64,000 nucleotides of DNA from Acidobacteriota bacterium (lineage in GTDB: Bacteria; Acidobacteriota; Thermoanaerobaculia; Multivoradales; Multivoraceae). Shown piece by piece: positions 44,059 through 53,885 of the stretch (positions are counted from its first letter, which is position 1; every line of letters starts with the position of its first letter). The notes beneath the pieces were generated by a model. The model did not search any database, was not told the DNA's origin, and worked only from the letters and a program-made list of their open reading frames with translations. The DNA is taken from positions 2,509,778 through 2,573,777 of the forward strand of contig JAPOWR010000001.1 of the NCBI GenBank assembly GCA_026707545.1. The letters are read 5' to 3'. The position numbers and the translations under genes are program-made.

Positions 44059-45132
44059 CTACTCGGGCTGGGCGCGCTGGTCGAGAAAGCGGTCGACCGC
44101 CTCGGGCATGAAGCTGGCGGTCGAGAAGGCGCCGGGCAGGGCCTCTTCGAAGGTTGTTCGGCGTAGGCGACGGCTGGCGCCGTCGGTCGATTCCTCGATC
44201 AGGATGAGGAGCGTCGGCTCGTGCCCGCGCTTCTGATTGAACGAGCTCGCCTCGTAGCCGTACTGGCGGTCGCGGTAGCTGACCCGTGGCGTGTGTCCGG
44301 GAGCCGTCGCCACGACGATCGCCGCGACGAAGTAGTCGCTGTGGGCCGCCGCCTGTTGCAGGACAGCCCCCACGGGGTAGCGGTAGTGGAAGGCCGCGTC
44401 GTCGGCGCCGGCGGCGCGGTAGACGTTGCCCTGGGTGGTGAGCGCGGCGACACCCAGGTGCTCCGCGGCGGCGGTGAACAACGCGACGCCGCCGGCGCGC
44501 GCCTCGAGGGCGGTGGCGACGAGCTCTTCAAGCTGCGCCGCCGGCAGACCGGTGTCCTCGGGGGTGACCTCGGGGAAGTCGGTCTCCGGGACCACCCAAG
44601 GCGCGAAACGGCGAACGTGCACGCTGTGGTCCGCGCCCGACCCGCAGACGATGAGCAGGTCCCGCCAGCGCGTCGTGGTCATCAGGTAATCGCGGCAGTC
44701 GCCGCACGACCCGCCGGTGCCACAGGCGCGGTCGGTGTAGAAGGCGAGGAAGTCGACTTCTTCGCGGGCGGCCTCGGGTCCGATCAGGTTGATCACGTGG
44801 TTGAGCAGGGAGGTCTCGGCGTGGATGGCTTCCGGGTAGCCGGCCCACTCGGTGTTGCCACCGACGACGGTGTGGTCGACGCCGTCGTGGCTCACGACCG
44901 TCGCCGCGCGGACGTGGTACTTCGAGATGCTGGGGTCCGTTCCGGCTTTGGCCGCGGCGTCGAGGGCCGTAAAGATCCGGCCCTCGAGCTCGGGCTCGGT
45001 GACCTCCTGGCGGGCCTCCTCGGTGAGCGCCCAGGGGCGCTCGGCCTCGCGCTCGGCCGCGGAGCAGCCGAGCGCCAACGCCGGAACGACGGCCGCCGCG
45101 AAGAGGAAAGGGTGTCGCCGAGCCTGGATCAT
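44059..45132 (-). CDS. Cytidine-deaminase-like lipoprotein
   Basis: 357 residues. ATG 45132 overlaps the upstream hydrolase stop as ATGA. The lipobox is ALALGC (Cys23). The zinc site of the cytidine deaminase fold is H104-A-E106 (IHAETSLLN), with C143-G-D-C146 (GSCGDCRDYL) supplying the thiols; C137 precedes them. The second half (about 190-357) contains VALFTAAAEHLGVAALTTQGNVY and AIVVATAPG, resembling a second, zinc-free deaminase-like domain as in dimeric-type CDAs. It probably deaminates cytidine-type nucleosides at the cell surface. Exported CDAs are uncommon; context with nucleoside hydrolase and ribokinase supports the call. Confidence 0.8.
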   Translation of the reverse strand: MIQARRHPFLFAAAVVPALALGCSAAEREAERPWALTEEARQEVTEPELEGRIFTALDAAAKAGTDPSISKYHVRAATVVSHDGVDHTVVGGNTEWAGYPEAIHAETSLLNHVINLIGPEAAREEVDFLAFYTDRACGTGGSCGDCRDYLMTTTRWRDLLIVCGSGADHSVHVRRFAPWVVPETDFPEVTPEDTGLPAAQLEELVATALEARAGGVALFTAAAEHLGVAALTTQGNVYRAAGADDAAFHYRYPVGAVLQQAAAHSDYFVAAIVVATAPGHTPRVSYRDRQYGYEASSFNQKRGHEPTLLILIEESTDGASRRLRRTTFEEALPGAFSTASFMPEAVDRFLDQRAQPE

Positions 45133-46282
45133 CGGTGGCTCATGAGCTGGACGAACAGCTCCTCGAAGCGCGCGATGTCGACCTCCCTCTGGACCGTCGC
45201 CGCCCGGAGGTGGGCGGGAGGCTCGAGCAGATCGGCCCACGCTTCCCGGTCCAGGCCCTCGGGGCCGCTGTAGGCCATGAAGAAGGTCGGCACCTCCTCC
45301 GGCCGGGTCCAGACCACCGTGTGCCCGTACTTGGGCCCGTGGGTGATGTCGACGTCGAGCCACATCGTCTGGGTCTCGGTGACGATCGAGGGATCGATCA
45401 GCGCCGCCACCGCCACCTCGTCCCACATCGCCGACCACTGTGACAGATTGGGCAGAGGCTCGTAGTCGAGGTAGAGCGACTGCACGTGCTCCGTGAACGG
45501 GCCGCCGGCGGCGACTACGCGGCGCATGAGCTCGGGATGGGACAGCACCTTGAAGCCGAGCTCGCCGGGAGTGACGACGATCTCCTTCCAGGGCTCGCGC
45601 ATCACGATGGCGGCCGCCTCCGGGTCCCACCACCAGTTGAGCTCGAAGCCGCCGCCGGTCGAGGCGCCCATTACATAGAGAGCCCTGGTGAGCGGCACGA
45701 TGCCGGGGTCCATGCGCACGGCCAGAGCGAGATTGGTCAGGGGGCCGGCGAAGTAGAGGACCAGCTCGCCGGGATGAGCGCGGACGGTCTCGATGATGAA
45801 CTCGGCGGCGCGTCCCGGGTGGGGCTCGGTCTCCGGATATCCACCCGGCGGCTCCCACACCCGCTCGGGCGGAGGAGTTCCCGGGTTGTACGTGCCGCGC
45901 CAGTTGGGAAAGGTGCCGTAGAGCGCCTCGCGCAGCTCGAGCTCGCGCCCGGTCCTGAGCAGGGGGCGCTCGGCGCCCTTGACGACCGGCACGTCGGACC
46001 GCCCGGCGAGCTCGACGGCGTGCAGCGCGAAGACCGTGGACGGCTCAACCCACTGATCGCCGCTGACGGTGGTGATGCCGAGAAGGTCGACCTGGGGCGC
46101 GTTGAGCAGCATCAGGAGCGACAGGAAGTTCGTTCCGTGCGGCCCGGCGCTGTCCTGATCGGCGAGGACCTTGATCCTGCTCTCGGCCGCGGCCGTCGGG
46201 GAAGCCGACGGAAGCGGGAGCAGGAGCAGACCGGCCGCGAGGGCGAGCGCCCCGATTCCCCGCCGCCCTCGGGGGAGGGTCA

Positions 46283-46283
<1 letters not shown>
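45129..46283 (-). CDS. Exported nucleoside hydrolase, DQD/MWDE variant
   Basis: 384 residues from GTG 46283, which shares one base with the ribokinase stop (TAGTG). The signal sequence is GALALAAGLLLLPLPSASPTAAA. The first motif is LADQDSAGPHGTNFLSLLMLL (Asn replaces the last Asp of the variant motif). FAGPLTNLALAVRM is intact; the second motif is MWDEVAVAALIDP. The C-terminus is DIARFEELFVQLM. Tight coupling to ribokinase upstream and cytidine-deaminase-like gene downstream indicates a nucleoside catabolic operon. Confidence 0.87.
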
Positions 46284-47218
<935 letters not shown>

Positions 47219-47263
47219 GGCTAGCTCCCTTGCAGGGACGATGGGTTGTCGGTGAGGCTTGGT

Positions 47264-48304
47264 CTAGCGCAGCGGACCGCCGACCCTCTCGATGAACATA
47301 CGGATGAACCGCTCCCAGTCGAGGTCGTACTGGACCGTCATCTTCTGGGCACCTTCGGCGCCGGGCCACAGACGGGGTCCGCCCAACGAGGTTCCGTAGC
47401 TGATGCCGGGATTGCTGTCGACGTCGACATAGAGCTCGGTGGTGGTGACCAGGGTCGGGTCGATGAGGCTGGCGACGGCGATCTGGTCGTACATGTGGAC
47501 CACCGCGTCCGGAGGGGCGCCTTCCCAGAGCCGCCCGCCGTCACGGATGAGCTCGGTGAACGGCGTTGGGTTCGCCACCAATTCGTCGAACCACTCAGCG
47601 GTGAAGCTGGACTTGCGCGAGACGTTGAGCGGCGAGAGATCGATCGGGATACCAGAGCGCAGGACGATCTTCGCCGCCTCCGGATCGACCCAGAAGTTGA
47701 ACTCGGCACCCGGGGTGATGTTGCCCGCGCCGTCCGGAAGCGTGGCTACGGCGCCGCCCATGATGACGAGCCTCTTGACCCTGCCGGCGAGGCCGGGACG
47801 GTGGCGCAGGGCCATGGCGACGTTGGTCAGCGGCCCGATGGCGAGGATCGTGACCTCGCCGGGCCGTGATTCGATCGTGTCGACGATGTACTCGACCGCG
47901 CCGAGCGGCTCGACCTTCTTCTGCGCGAAGCCCCCGGGCGGTGCGGTCGGCGGCTGGTCCGACCACCAGGAGCCGTAGGTGGTTCGGGCGTACTCGGAGG
48001 GCTCGTGCATCAGCGGCATGTCGGCGCCGGCGTAGACCGGGATCTCCTCGCGGCCCGCGATCTCGAGCAGCCGCAGGACGTCCGCGGTCCCCTGCTCGAG
48101 CGACCAGTTGCCGGCGACGGTGGTGATGCCGAGGATCTCGAGCTCGGGAGATTGGAGCGCCAGCATCAACGCGTAGCAGTCGTCCTGCGGGCACGTCCCG
48201 AAGTCGGTGTCGAAGATGACCTGGTGGCGCTCGGCCCGCGCCCCGCCGGCGACCAGCAGGGCCAGTACGGCCGCCGCCGCCGGAGTCCGAAGGTGCCTGG
48301 TCAT
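47264..48304 (-). CDS. Exported nucleoside hydrolase, DTDFG/YDQ variant
   Basis: 346 residues from ATG 48304, 4 bases after the transporter stop. The signal peptide is MTRHLRTPAAAAVLALLVAGGARA. The first motif is IFDTDFGTCPQDDCYALMLAL: DTD and DD are retained but spread apart by an insertion. AIGPLTNVAMALR and RLVIMGGAV are conserved. The second motif is MYDQIAVASLIDP, Tyr in place of the canonical His. It is thus intermediate between the canonical gene at 36025 and the DQD group. Second gene of the transporter-hydrolase-ribokinase-hydrolase-deaminase operon. Confidence 0.88.
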   Translation of the reverse strand: MTRHLRTPAAAAVLALLVAGGARAERHQVIFDTDFGTCPQDDCYALMLALQSPELEILGITTVAGNWSLEQGTADVLRLLEIAGREEIPVYAGADMPLMHEPSEYARTTYGSWWSDQPPTAPPGGFAQKKVEPLGAVEYIVDTIESRPGEVTILAIGPLTNVAMALRHRPGLAGRVKRLVIMGGAVATLPDGAGNITPGAEFNFWVDPEAAKIVLRSGIPIDLSPLNVSRKSSFTAEWFDELVANPTPFTELIRDGGRLWEGAPPDAVVHMYDQIAVASLIDPTLVTTTELYVDVDSNPGISYGTSLGGPRLWPGAEGAQKMTVQYDLDWERFIRMFIERVGGPLR

Positions 48305-48308
48305 CGCG

Positions 48309-49295
48309 TCAGGCGGCGGCCTGATAGGCACTGGCGATCGTCGCCAGCGCCGCGATGTAGAAGAGGAACATCAGCGCCAGATAGACCTTGGCGGTCTTGT
48401 CGGCGCCAGCGAACTCCTTCCACACGAAGACACCCCACACCGCCGCGACCATCGGGGCGGCCTGGCCGATGGCGTAGGAGATGGCGACACCGACCAGGCT
48501 GGCGGCCACGAAGTTGAACACCGTGCCGGTGCCCCAGACGAGCCCGCCGACAACGCCTAGCGCGTGATCGCGTGGCCGGGCGGCGAAGAAACCGGAGAAG
48601 TCGACGGGCGTGCCGACGAGCGGCTTCTTCATGAAGTAGATATTGACGACGAAACAGCAGAGGAATGCGCCGAGAGTGAAGAAGACGGCGATGCTGTAGG
48701 GGGTCAGGGTGTGGCCGGAGGTGAGCGCCCGGGTGACGAAGGGAGCGAACGATCCCATCAGCAGGCCCGAGACGACGCAGATCACCAGGCTCTTTCGTGA
48801 CACGCCCTCGCCGTCGGTGGCCAGACGGCCGTAGGCCTTGCCGATCAGGAACACGGCGACGATCGCGAGCAGGACCCCGAGACCGAGGATCATCGGATCA
48901 CCGCTGGGCTGAATGGCGTAGCTCATCACCACGCCGACGACCAGCGCGATGCCAATGGCGACCGGGAAGGCGACGGCCAGCCCGGCCAGCTCGATGCCAG
49001 CCACCAGGAGCAGGTTGGCGATGTTGAAGATGAAACCGCCGATCATCGCCGACACGATGTTGCCGCGATCGGCCGCGGCGATGTTGACGAGAAACCCCTC
49101 GCCCTCGCCGCCCGTCGAGCCGAGGGTGAAGGCGAAGATCAGCGACACGAGGAAGATCCCCAGGGCGTAGTCCCAGTAGAAGAGCTCGAATCGGTAGTCC
49201 TTTGTCAGCTTGTAGCTGTTGGCCCAAGACCCCCAGCAAACCGTGCTGGTGATCATCATGACCATCGCCAGGGCAAACGTCTCCGGGACAAACAT
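48309..49295 (-). CDS. GRP/DMT-superfamily transporter (sugar or nucleoside importer)
   Basis: 328 residues with about ten hydrophobic helices, e.g. FALAMVMMITSTVCWGSWANS, GIFLVSLIFAFTLG, GFIFNIANLLLVAGIELAG, ILGLGVLLAIVAVFLIG, LVICVVSGLLMGSFAPF and VYLALMFLFYIAALATIA. WGSWAN near the N-terminus and a duplicated helix pattern match the GRP (glucose/ribose porter) or ureide-permease-like branch of the DMT superfamily. First gene of a five-gene operon with ribokinase, so ribose is the best guess; nucleobases are the alternative. Diverges from an amidohydrolase across 160 bases. Confidence 0.85.
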   Translation of the reverse strand: MFVPETFALAMVMMITSTVCWGSWANSYKLTKDYRFELFYWDYALGIFLVSLIFAFTLGSTGGEGEGFLVNIAAADRGNIVSAMIGGFIFNIANLLLVAGIELAGLAVAFPVAIGIALVVGVVMSYAIQPSGDPMILGLGVLLAIVAVFLIGKAYGRLATDGEGVSRKSLVICVVSGLLMGSFAPFVTRALTSGHTLTPYSIAVFFTLGAFLCCFVVNIYFMKKPLVGTPVDFSGFFAARPRDHALGVVGGLVWGTGTVFNFVAASLVGVAISYAIGQAAPMVAAVWGVFVWKEFAGADKTAKVYLALMFLFYIAALATIASAYQAAA

Positions 49296-49454
49296 AGTCG
49301 CTCCTTCCCCCCAGGAATGAGAGTGTGCCCCTCCGGCGGGCGCGGCTTCGGAATTGGGCGGAGTATAGCCCAGCCCCGGTCGCCGCCTTGCCGCCTGGTC
49401 TCGGCTACTAGTGTCGCCTCACGAACGGCGGTGAGGCGCCAGAGAGGAGGACAC

Positions 49455-50870
49455 TTGACATTGCGATCCACAAGGACCCTGGTGATGTTGGCTGCGGTGG
49501 CCGTTCTGGCGACCGGCTCGCTGGGTGGGGTCGAGAAGGCCGACCTCATCATCCGCAATGGGCTCGTGTTGACCATCGACGAGACGCGCACCGTCCACCA
49601 GCCCGGCGTCGTCGTGGTGCGGGGCGACACGATCGTTGCCGTCGGAGGCGCCGGACTGGCCGAGCGCTATGAAGCCGAAACCGTCATCGACGCCGGCGGC
49701 GACATCGTCATGCCCGGCATGATGAATCTCCACAACCACATCTCCATGGTGGCCTTCCGGGGCCTGGGTGAGAATGGCGTCGAGAACCGCCTGTTCCGGT
49801 TCTTCTTTCCCCTCGAGAAGGAGATGCTCTCACGGGATCTGATCCGGGTCGCCGCGCGGCATGCGGCGATCGAGATGGCGCTGGCCGGGGTCACGCTGGT
49901 GGCCGACATGTACTACCACGAGGACGAGGTGGCCCGAGCCGTGGCCGAGGTCGGGATCCGCGGGGTCCTGGGGAAGACCGTCATCGGTTTTCCGGTGGTG
50001 GACGCGCCCGAGCCGTGGGGCGGGCTGGCCTACGCCGAGGGCTTCATCCAGGAGTGGAAGGACCACCCCTTGATCACGCCGGCGGTCGCGCCCCACGCGC
50101 CCTACACCGTGCCGCCTGAGTGGCTGTTGAAGTCGAAGGCTCTGGCCGATCGCGAAGGGGTCCCGGTGCTGATCCACATGGCCGAGTTCGCCCATGAGCA
50201 GGAGCTGATCCGCGAGCGCGTCGGGGACTTCCCGGAGGGCAAGAGCATTGTCCAGTACCTCGACGATCTCGGGTTCCTGGGCGACAACGTCCTCGGTGCC
50301 CACGTCATCTACGTCGATGAGAACGACATGGCGATCCTCGAGCAGCGTGGCGTCGGCGTCAGCCACAACCCGAAGGCCAACTCGCGTGGCAACACCGGGA
50401 TGTCGCCGGCATGGGAGATGTTCCAGCGCGACCTGGACCTCGGCCTCGGTACCGACGGGCCGATGAGCTCGAACCAGATGGACGTTCTCAACGTCATGCA
50501 CTGGGCGGCGGGGATCGCCCGCTACCTGGGCCGCGACTCGACTCGGTTCACCCCCTACGAGCTGGTCTACATGGCGACGATGGGCGGCGCCCGGGCGATC
50601 GACATGGAGGACCGGCTGGGCTCGATCGAGGTCGGGAAGAAGGCCGATCTCGTCGTCGTCGACGTCCATGCCGCCAACATGCAGCCGGTCTACGATCCCT
50701 ATGCCGCGCTCGCCTTCGCCGCCTATCCGGAGAACGTCCGCTCGACGGTGGTCAACGGGCGGGTGGTGGTTCGCGACCGGCTTGTGCAGACTGCCGATCT
50801 CGAGGCTCACGAGCGCGAATGGCGACCGCTCCAGAAGAGGGTCGCCCAGTTCGCACGAACCCTGGAGTAG
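49455..50870 (+). CDS. Exported amidohydrolase, MTA/SAH deaminase-like
   Basis: 471 residues from TTG 49455 (AGGAGG ends 4 bases upstream; TTG 49461 is an alternative with a 10-base spacer). The signal peptide is RTLVMLAAVAVLATGSLGG, without a lipobox. Motifs: MNLHNHISM (HxH as H-N-H), HAPYT, LIHMAEFAHE, LGAHVIYVDENDM and GLGTDGPMSSN. Paralogue of the lipoprotein at 32676; both keep the metal and HAPYT residues. Probably deaminates an adenine or guanine nucleoside or related heterocycle outside the cytoplasm. Divergent from the transporter operon, so the shared 160-base region may carry joint regulation. Confidence 0.86.
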   Translation: MTLRSTRTLVMLAAVAVLATGSLGGVEKADLIIRNGLVLTIDETRTVHQPGVVVVRGDTIVAVGGAGLAERYEAETVIDAGGDIVMPGMMNLHNHISMVAFRGLGENGVENRLFRFFFPLEKEMLSRDLIRVAARHAAIEMALAGVTLVADMYYHEDEVARAVAEVGIRGVLGKTVIGFPVVDAPEPWGGLAYAEGFIQEWKDHPLITPAVAPHAPYTVPPEWLLKSKALADREGVPVLIHMAEFAHEQELIRERVGDFPEGKSIVQYLDDLGFLGDNVLGAHVIYVDENDMAILEQRGVGVSHNPKANSRGNTGMSPAWEMFQRDLDLGLGTDGPMSSNQMDVLNVMHWAAGIARYLGRDSTRFTPYELVYMATMGGARAIDMEDRLGSIEVGKKADLVVVDVHAANMQPVYDPYAALAFAAYPENVRSTVVNGRVVVRDRLVQTADLEAHEREWRPLQKRVAQFARTLE

Positions 50871-50943
50871 GCGACGATCCCGCCGCTCGTTGGCGGCGCA
50901 GGGCAGCGCACCCGAGGTCGGGCGGTAGCGCTCGGAGAAAGAG

Positions 50944-51222
50944 CTACGGCCGCGATTTCAGCTGGACCACGGCCGGCTTCCAGCCCTTGGGATCCGACGC
51001 CACCTCGTGCTCGATGCTCATCACCTCCAGCCGATCGGGCTCGAAGCGGATCAGGACGAAGTCGGGACCCCGGTGACCGTCCTCGTAGAAGTCGGCCCAC
51101 TCGTCCTTCCAGCGGCGGGCCTCCTCGACGGGGTCGCGGATGATCCGCGCCGTTCCCAGCAGCGTGACGTAGCCCAGACCCTCCGGATCGAAGAAGAAAA
51201 GGGTGGCGCGCTCGTCCGCGTG
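50944..51222 (-). pseudogene. Pyridoxamine-5'-phosphate oxidase-like fragment, 5'-truncated
   Basis: An open frame of about 92 codons with no start: HADERATLFFFDPEGLGYVTLLGTARIIRDPVEEARRWKDEWADFYEDGHRGPDFVLIRFEPDRLEVM, ending with a stop at 50944. This is the second half of a split-barrel FMN-binding (general stress/PNPOx-like) protein; the first strands are missing. The 5' edge at about 51222 abuts a fragment of an SDR gene in another frame, so the gene was cut by a rearrangement or a sequence join. Confidence 0.7.
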
Positions 51223-51259
51223 CCGCGGCGGTGGCTGAGGTGACGATCAGCGTTCCATG
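51215..51259 (-). pseudogene. SDR gene fragment (15 codons)
   Basis: Encodes HGTLIVTSATAAARG, identical in all 15 residues to the Ser strand of the SDR gene at 23346-24104; the DNA shows several silent differences. Nothing else of an SDR is present on either side. It is wedged between the PNPOx-like and lipoprotein fragments. Confidence 0.65.
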
Positions 51260-51344
51260 GCCCTGGCGCCTGCGTGCAACTCGCCAGGAGCATCCCCGGC
51301 AGGATCACGGCAAACGAGAGCAGGAGGCGGGAGGGTCTTCTCAT
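51255..51344 (-). pseudogene. Lipoprotein N-terminal fragment
   Basis: ATG at 51344 starts MRRPSRLLLSFAVILPGMLL followed by ASCTQAPGP, a lipobox and mature start that closely match the multidomain lipoprotein at 25900-29769 (FLASCTQAPRP). The similarity ends at about 51257, where the SDR fragment begins. Only the signal region survives, so it is a decapitated paralogue. The remaining 124 bases to the next gene (51345-51468) hold only its likely promoter. Confidence 0.65.
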
Positions 51345-51468
51345 CACTGGAGCAGCCCGCGACGCTATCAACGCGGCTCGGCCTCGCGAGCGGTGAACGA
51401 CGCGGCGGCTCGGTAGTCTCTCCTCCCGTCCGCGTCCCGACTGCTCCGTCCCCCTTAGGGAGGAACTC

Positions 51469-52650
51469 ATGTCCGTGTCTCTTCCGTACAGACGACGCTC
51501 ACCCGCCCTGCCGGCTCTCCTCGCCGCGTCCCTCCTTGCGTTTGCAACCGCCACGGCGATCGCCGCCGAAGACGAGGCGTATCGGGGAGACGTCGAGGAC
51601 GTCGTCACGATCGACGTGCTCGACCCTGAAGGTCCGTACGACAAGATCTGGGAGCCCTTCATCGCCCGCTGGACCGATAACCACCTGATCGCCGCCTACG
51701 GACTGCAGGTTCGCGGCAAGATGGACATGGGCGACATCGTCTGCTCCCTGAGCCTCGACGGCGGCAGAACCTGGAACGAGCGCATCACCGTGTTCGACCA
51801 CCGGGTGCGCAACGGCAGCGTGCAGTACGCCTACAACAACTCCGTGCTGTTCAGGCCTCCCGATCAGGACGTCGTCTGGCTCTTCGTCATGCGCGCGCCC
51901 ATGCACTACCGCGACAGCGAGAACGCCGACCTGGTCGCGGCGTACACCGCCGACGGCGGTTACTCCTGGAACCACGTCGAGCTGGCGATGGGCTATCAGG
52001 GCTCGCTGATCATCGTCGCGGGCATCGAGACCGTAGAGCGCGACGGAGTCCCTCACTATCTGCTGCCCGCCCACCGCAACTCGCGACGACATGACCCCCA
52101 TGGCGACCGGCGCCAGTTCGTGCTCGAGAGCAAGAGCCTCCTGCACTGGAAGCTGGCCGGCTACGTTCCGTATCCGGACGACGATCCGGTGTTCCTGCAC
52201 GAGGGGAAGATCGCTCCCGTCGGCGGCGGCGCACTGGAGATGGTCATGCGGACGGCCACCATGGACCGCGAGCGTCCGCTCGATCCCCCTCTGGCCTACT
52301 CGACCCGTAGCGAGGACGGCGGGCGAACGTGGTCGACGGCGCAGCCGGAGCCCGAGCTGCCCAACTACCGGGCCAAGAGCTTCTTCGGCCGGGACTCCTC
52401 CGGCCGGCACATCTACGTCTACGGCGACAGCGCGCAGCGGCGCGGCCTCTACTACAAGACGCGGGCGCCCGGCGGTGCCTGGTCGCCACAGCGCACGTTC
52501 TACGACGGCGGCAACCTCAACAGCTACCCCACGCTGCTCGAGGAGCCGTCCGCAGACGAATCAGGGAGATGGCTCGCGGTCTGGGACAGCTCCGACAGCC
52601 CCGATCGCCGCCGCACCGCGATCCGTTTCGGGCGGCTCTCGGTGGAGTGA
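51469..52650 (+). CDS. Exported sialidase-like BNR-repeat protein
   Basis: 393 residues from ATG 51469 (GGGAGGAAC upstream). The signal peptide is LPALLAASLLAFATATAIAAED. Asp-box motifs SxDGGxxW appear as SLDGGRTW, TADGGYSW and SEDGGRTW, spaced as in six-bladed sialidase propellers. An N-terminal Arg triad is not evident, so a non-sialidase exo-glycosidase or binding role is possible. The 3' end overlaps the convergent P450 gene by 127 bases. It lies just outside the rearranged junction. Confidence 0.82.
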   Translation: MSVSLPYRRRSPALPALLAASLLAFATATAIAAEDEAYRGDVEDVVTIDVLDPEGPYDKIWEPFIARWTDNHLIAAYGLQVRGKMDMGDIVCSLSLDGGRTWNERITVFDHRVRNGSVQYAYNNSVLFRPPDQDVVWLFVMRAPMHYRDSENADLVAAYTADGGYSWNHVELAMGYQGSLIIVAGIETVERDGVPHYLLPAHRNSRRHDPHGDRRQFVLESKSLLHWKLAGYVPYPDDDPVFLHEGKIAPVGGGALEMVMRTATMDRERPLDPPLAYSTRSEDGGRTWSTAQPEPELPNYRAKSFFGRDSSGRHIYVYGDSAQRRGLYYKTRAPGGAWSPQRTFYDGGNLNSYPTLLEEPSADESGRWLAVWDSSDSPDRRRTAIRFGRLSVE

Positions 52651-53885
52651 GGCCGCACCACGAGGCGTCCGGGCTTGCGGAACTCGTGCCCGTACGGCGG
52701 TAGCGAAGAGGCACGGTCGAGCTCGATGCCGGGCCAGCGTTCGAGCAGGGTCCGCAGCGCGGATCGGGTCTCGGCGCGGGCGAGTTGCGCCCCCAGGCAG
52801 AAGTGGTTGCCGAGACCGAAGGCCAGGTGCTTTCGGACGTTGGCCCGGCCGGGTTTGAAACGATCGGGATCTTCGAAGACAGCCGGGTCCCGGTTGGCGC
52901 CGCCGACCATGCACTGCACGGTCTCGCCAGCAGCGATCTTCGTGCCGCCGATGCGGACCGTCGCCGTCGTGTGCCGTGTGAGCGTCTGCACCGCCGGGTC
53001 GTAGCGCAGCGACTCCTCCATCACGTCTTCGACCGCGGCCAGGAAGGCCGCTTCCCCCTCCGTCCGGCAATCGAGCGTAGCCGCCAGCAGGCCGGGCTCG
53101 CTCAGCAGGTAGTGGAGAGCGTTGCCGATCATCGACTCCGTCGTCTCGATGCCGCCGAAGAGGACGATCAGCAGGTTCGCCAGCACTTCCGACCGAGCGA
53201 GCGTTCCGCCGGGCCCGGTAAGCACTTCGATCAGCGTGCCGCTATCCGCCTCGCCGGCCGGCTGCTGCCCGTCCAGCTTCTCCGCCAGGTATTCGCGCAT
53301 CGCCGCCGCGGCCTCCTGGCCGGCGCGATGGAGCTCGGCGTCTCCTTCGAAGTTCGCCAGCGACCGGGCGAACATCTCGTACCAGGCGCGCACCCGCGGC
53401 AGGTCGCCGGACGGCAGGCCGACGACGATTCCCATCGTCTCCAGGGCGATCGGCGCGGCATAGTCCGCCATCAGGTCGACCCCTGCCGCCCCGGCAGCGG
53501 CGGCCCGCTCGGCGGCCTCGAGGAGTTCCCCGCAAAGCCGGTCGACCCGCGGCTGCCAGACCTCCCGCGACGCCTTGCCGGTGAACCGAGCGAGGCACGC
53601 CTGCTTGTGGCGCTTCTGTTCCTCGCCCTCGACCGACAGCATCTGGCGGCCGAAGGTGGCCTGGATGAGGGACTTCTGCGAGTCGTTGGTGAACCGTTCC
53701 GGGTCGCGCAGCACGGACACCGTGTCGTCGTAGCCGGCGACCACCCACATGCCCAGGTTCGGCGCCCACACCGCTGCGCCCTGGGACCGCAGCTCCGCCA
53801 GGCGCGGATAGGGATCGACCGCCAGGTCCTCGAGACGGAGCGAGGCGGCGACGGCGGACCCCGGCCCTCGGCTCTGCCCGGTCAC
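52524..53885 (-). CDS. Cytochrome P450
   Basis: 453 residues from GTG 53885, which overlaps the S9 peptidase stop as GTGA. The I-helix segment FGGIETTESM, the ExxR motif EESLRYDP and the haem loop FGLGNHFCLGAQLARAE (Cys ligand) are all present, so it should be active. It is soluble, like bacterial class I P450s, and needs ferredoxin and reductase not found here. The last roughly 40 residues (PHSTESRPKRI... SSVG) are low-complexity and antisense to the end of the sialidase gene. The native stop may have been lost. Operon with S9 peptidase and serine hydrolase. Confidence 0.9.
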   Translation of the reverse strand: MTGQSRGPGSAVAASLRLEDLAVDPYPRLAELRSQGAAVWAPNLGMWVVAGYDDTVSVLRDPERFTNDSQKSLIQATFGRQMLSVEGEEQKRHKQACLARFTGKASREVWQPRVDRLCGELLEAAERAAAAGAAGVDLMADYAAPIALETMGIVVGLPSGDLPRVRAWYEMFARSLANFEGDAELHRAGQEAAAAMREYLAEKLDGQQPAGEADSGTLIEVLTGPGGTLARSEVLANLLIVLFGGIETTESMIGNALHYLLSEPGLLAATLDCRTEGEAAFLAAVEDVMEESLRYDPAVQTLTRHTTATVRIGGTKIAAGETVQCMVGGANRDPAVFEDPDRFKPGRANVRKHLAFGLGNHFCLGAQLARAETRSALRTLLERWPGIELDRASSLPPYGHEFRKPGRLVVRPHSTESRPKRIAVRRRSGLSELSQTASHLPDSSADGSSSSVG

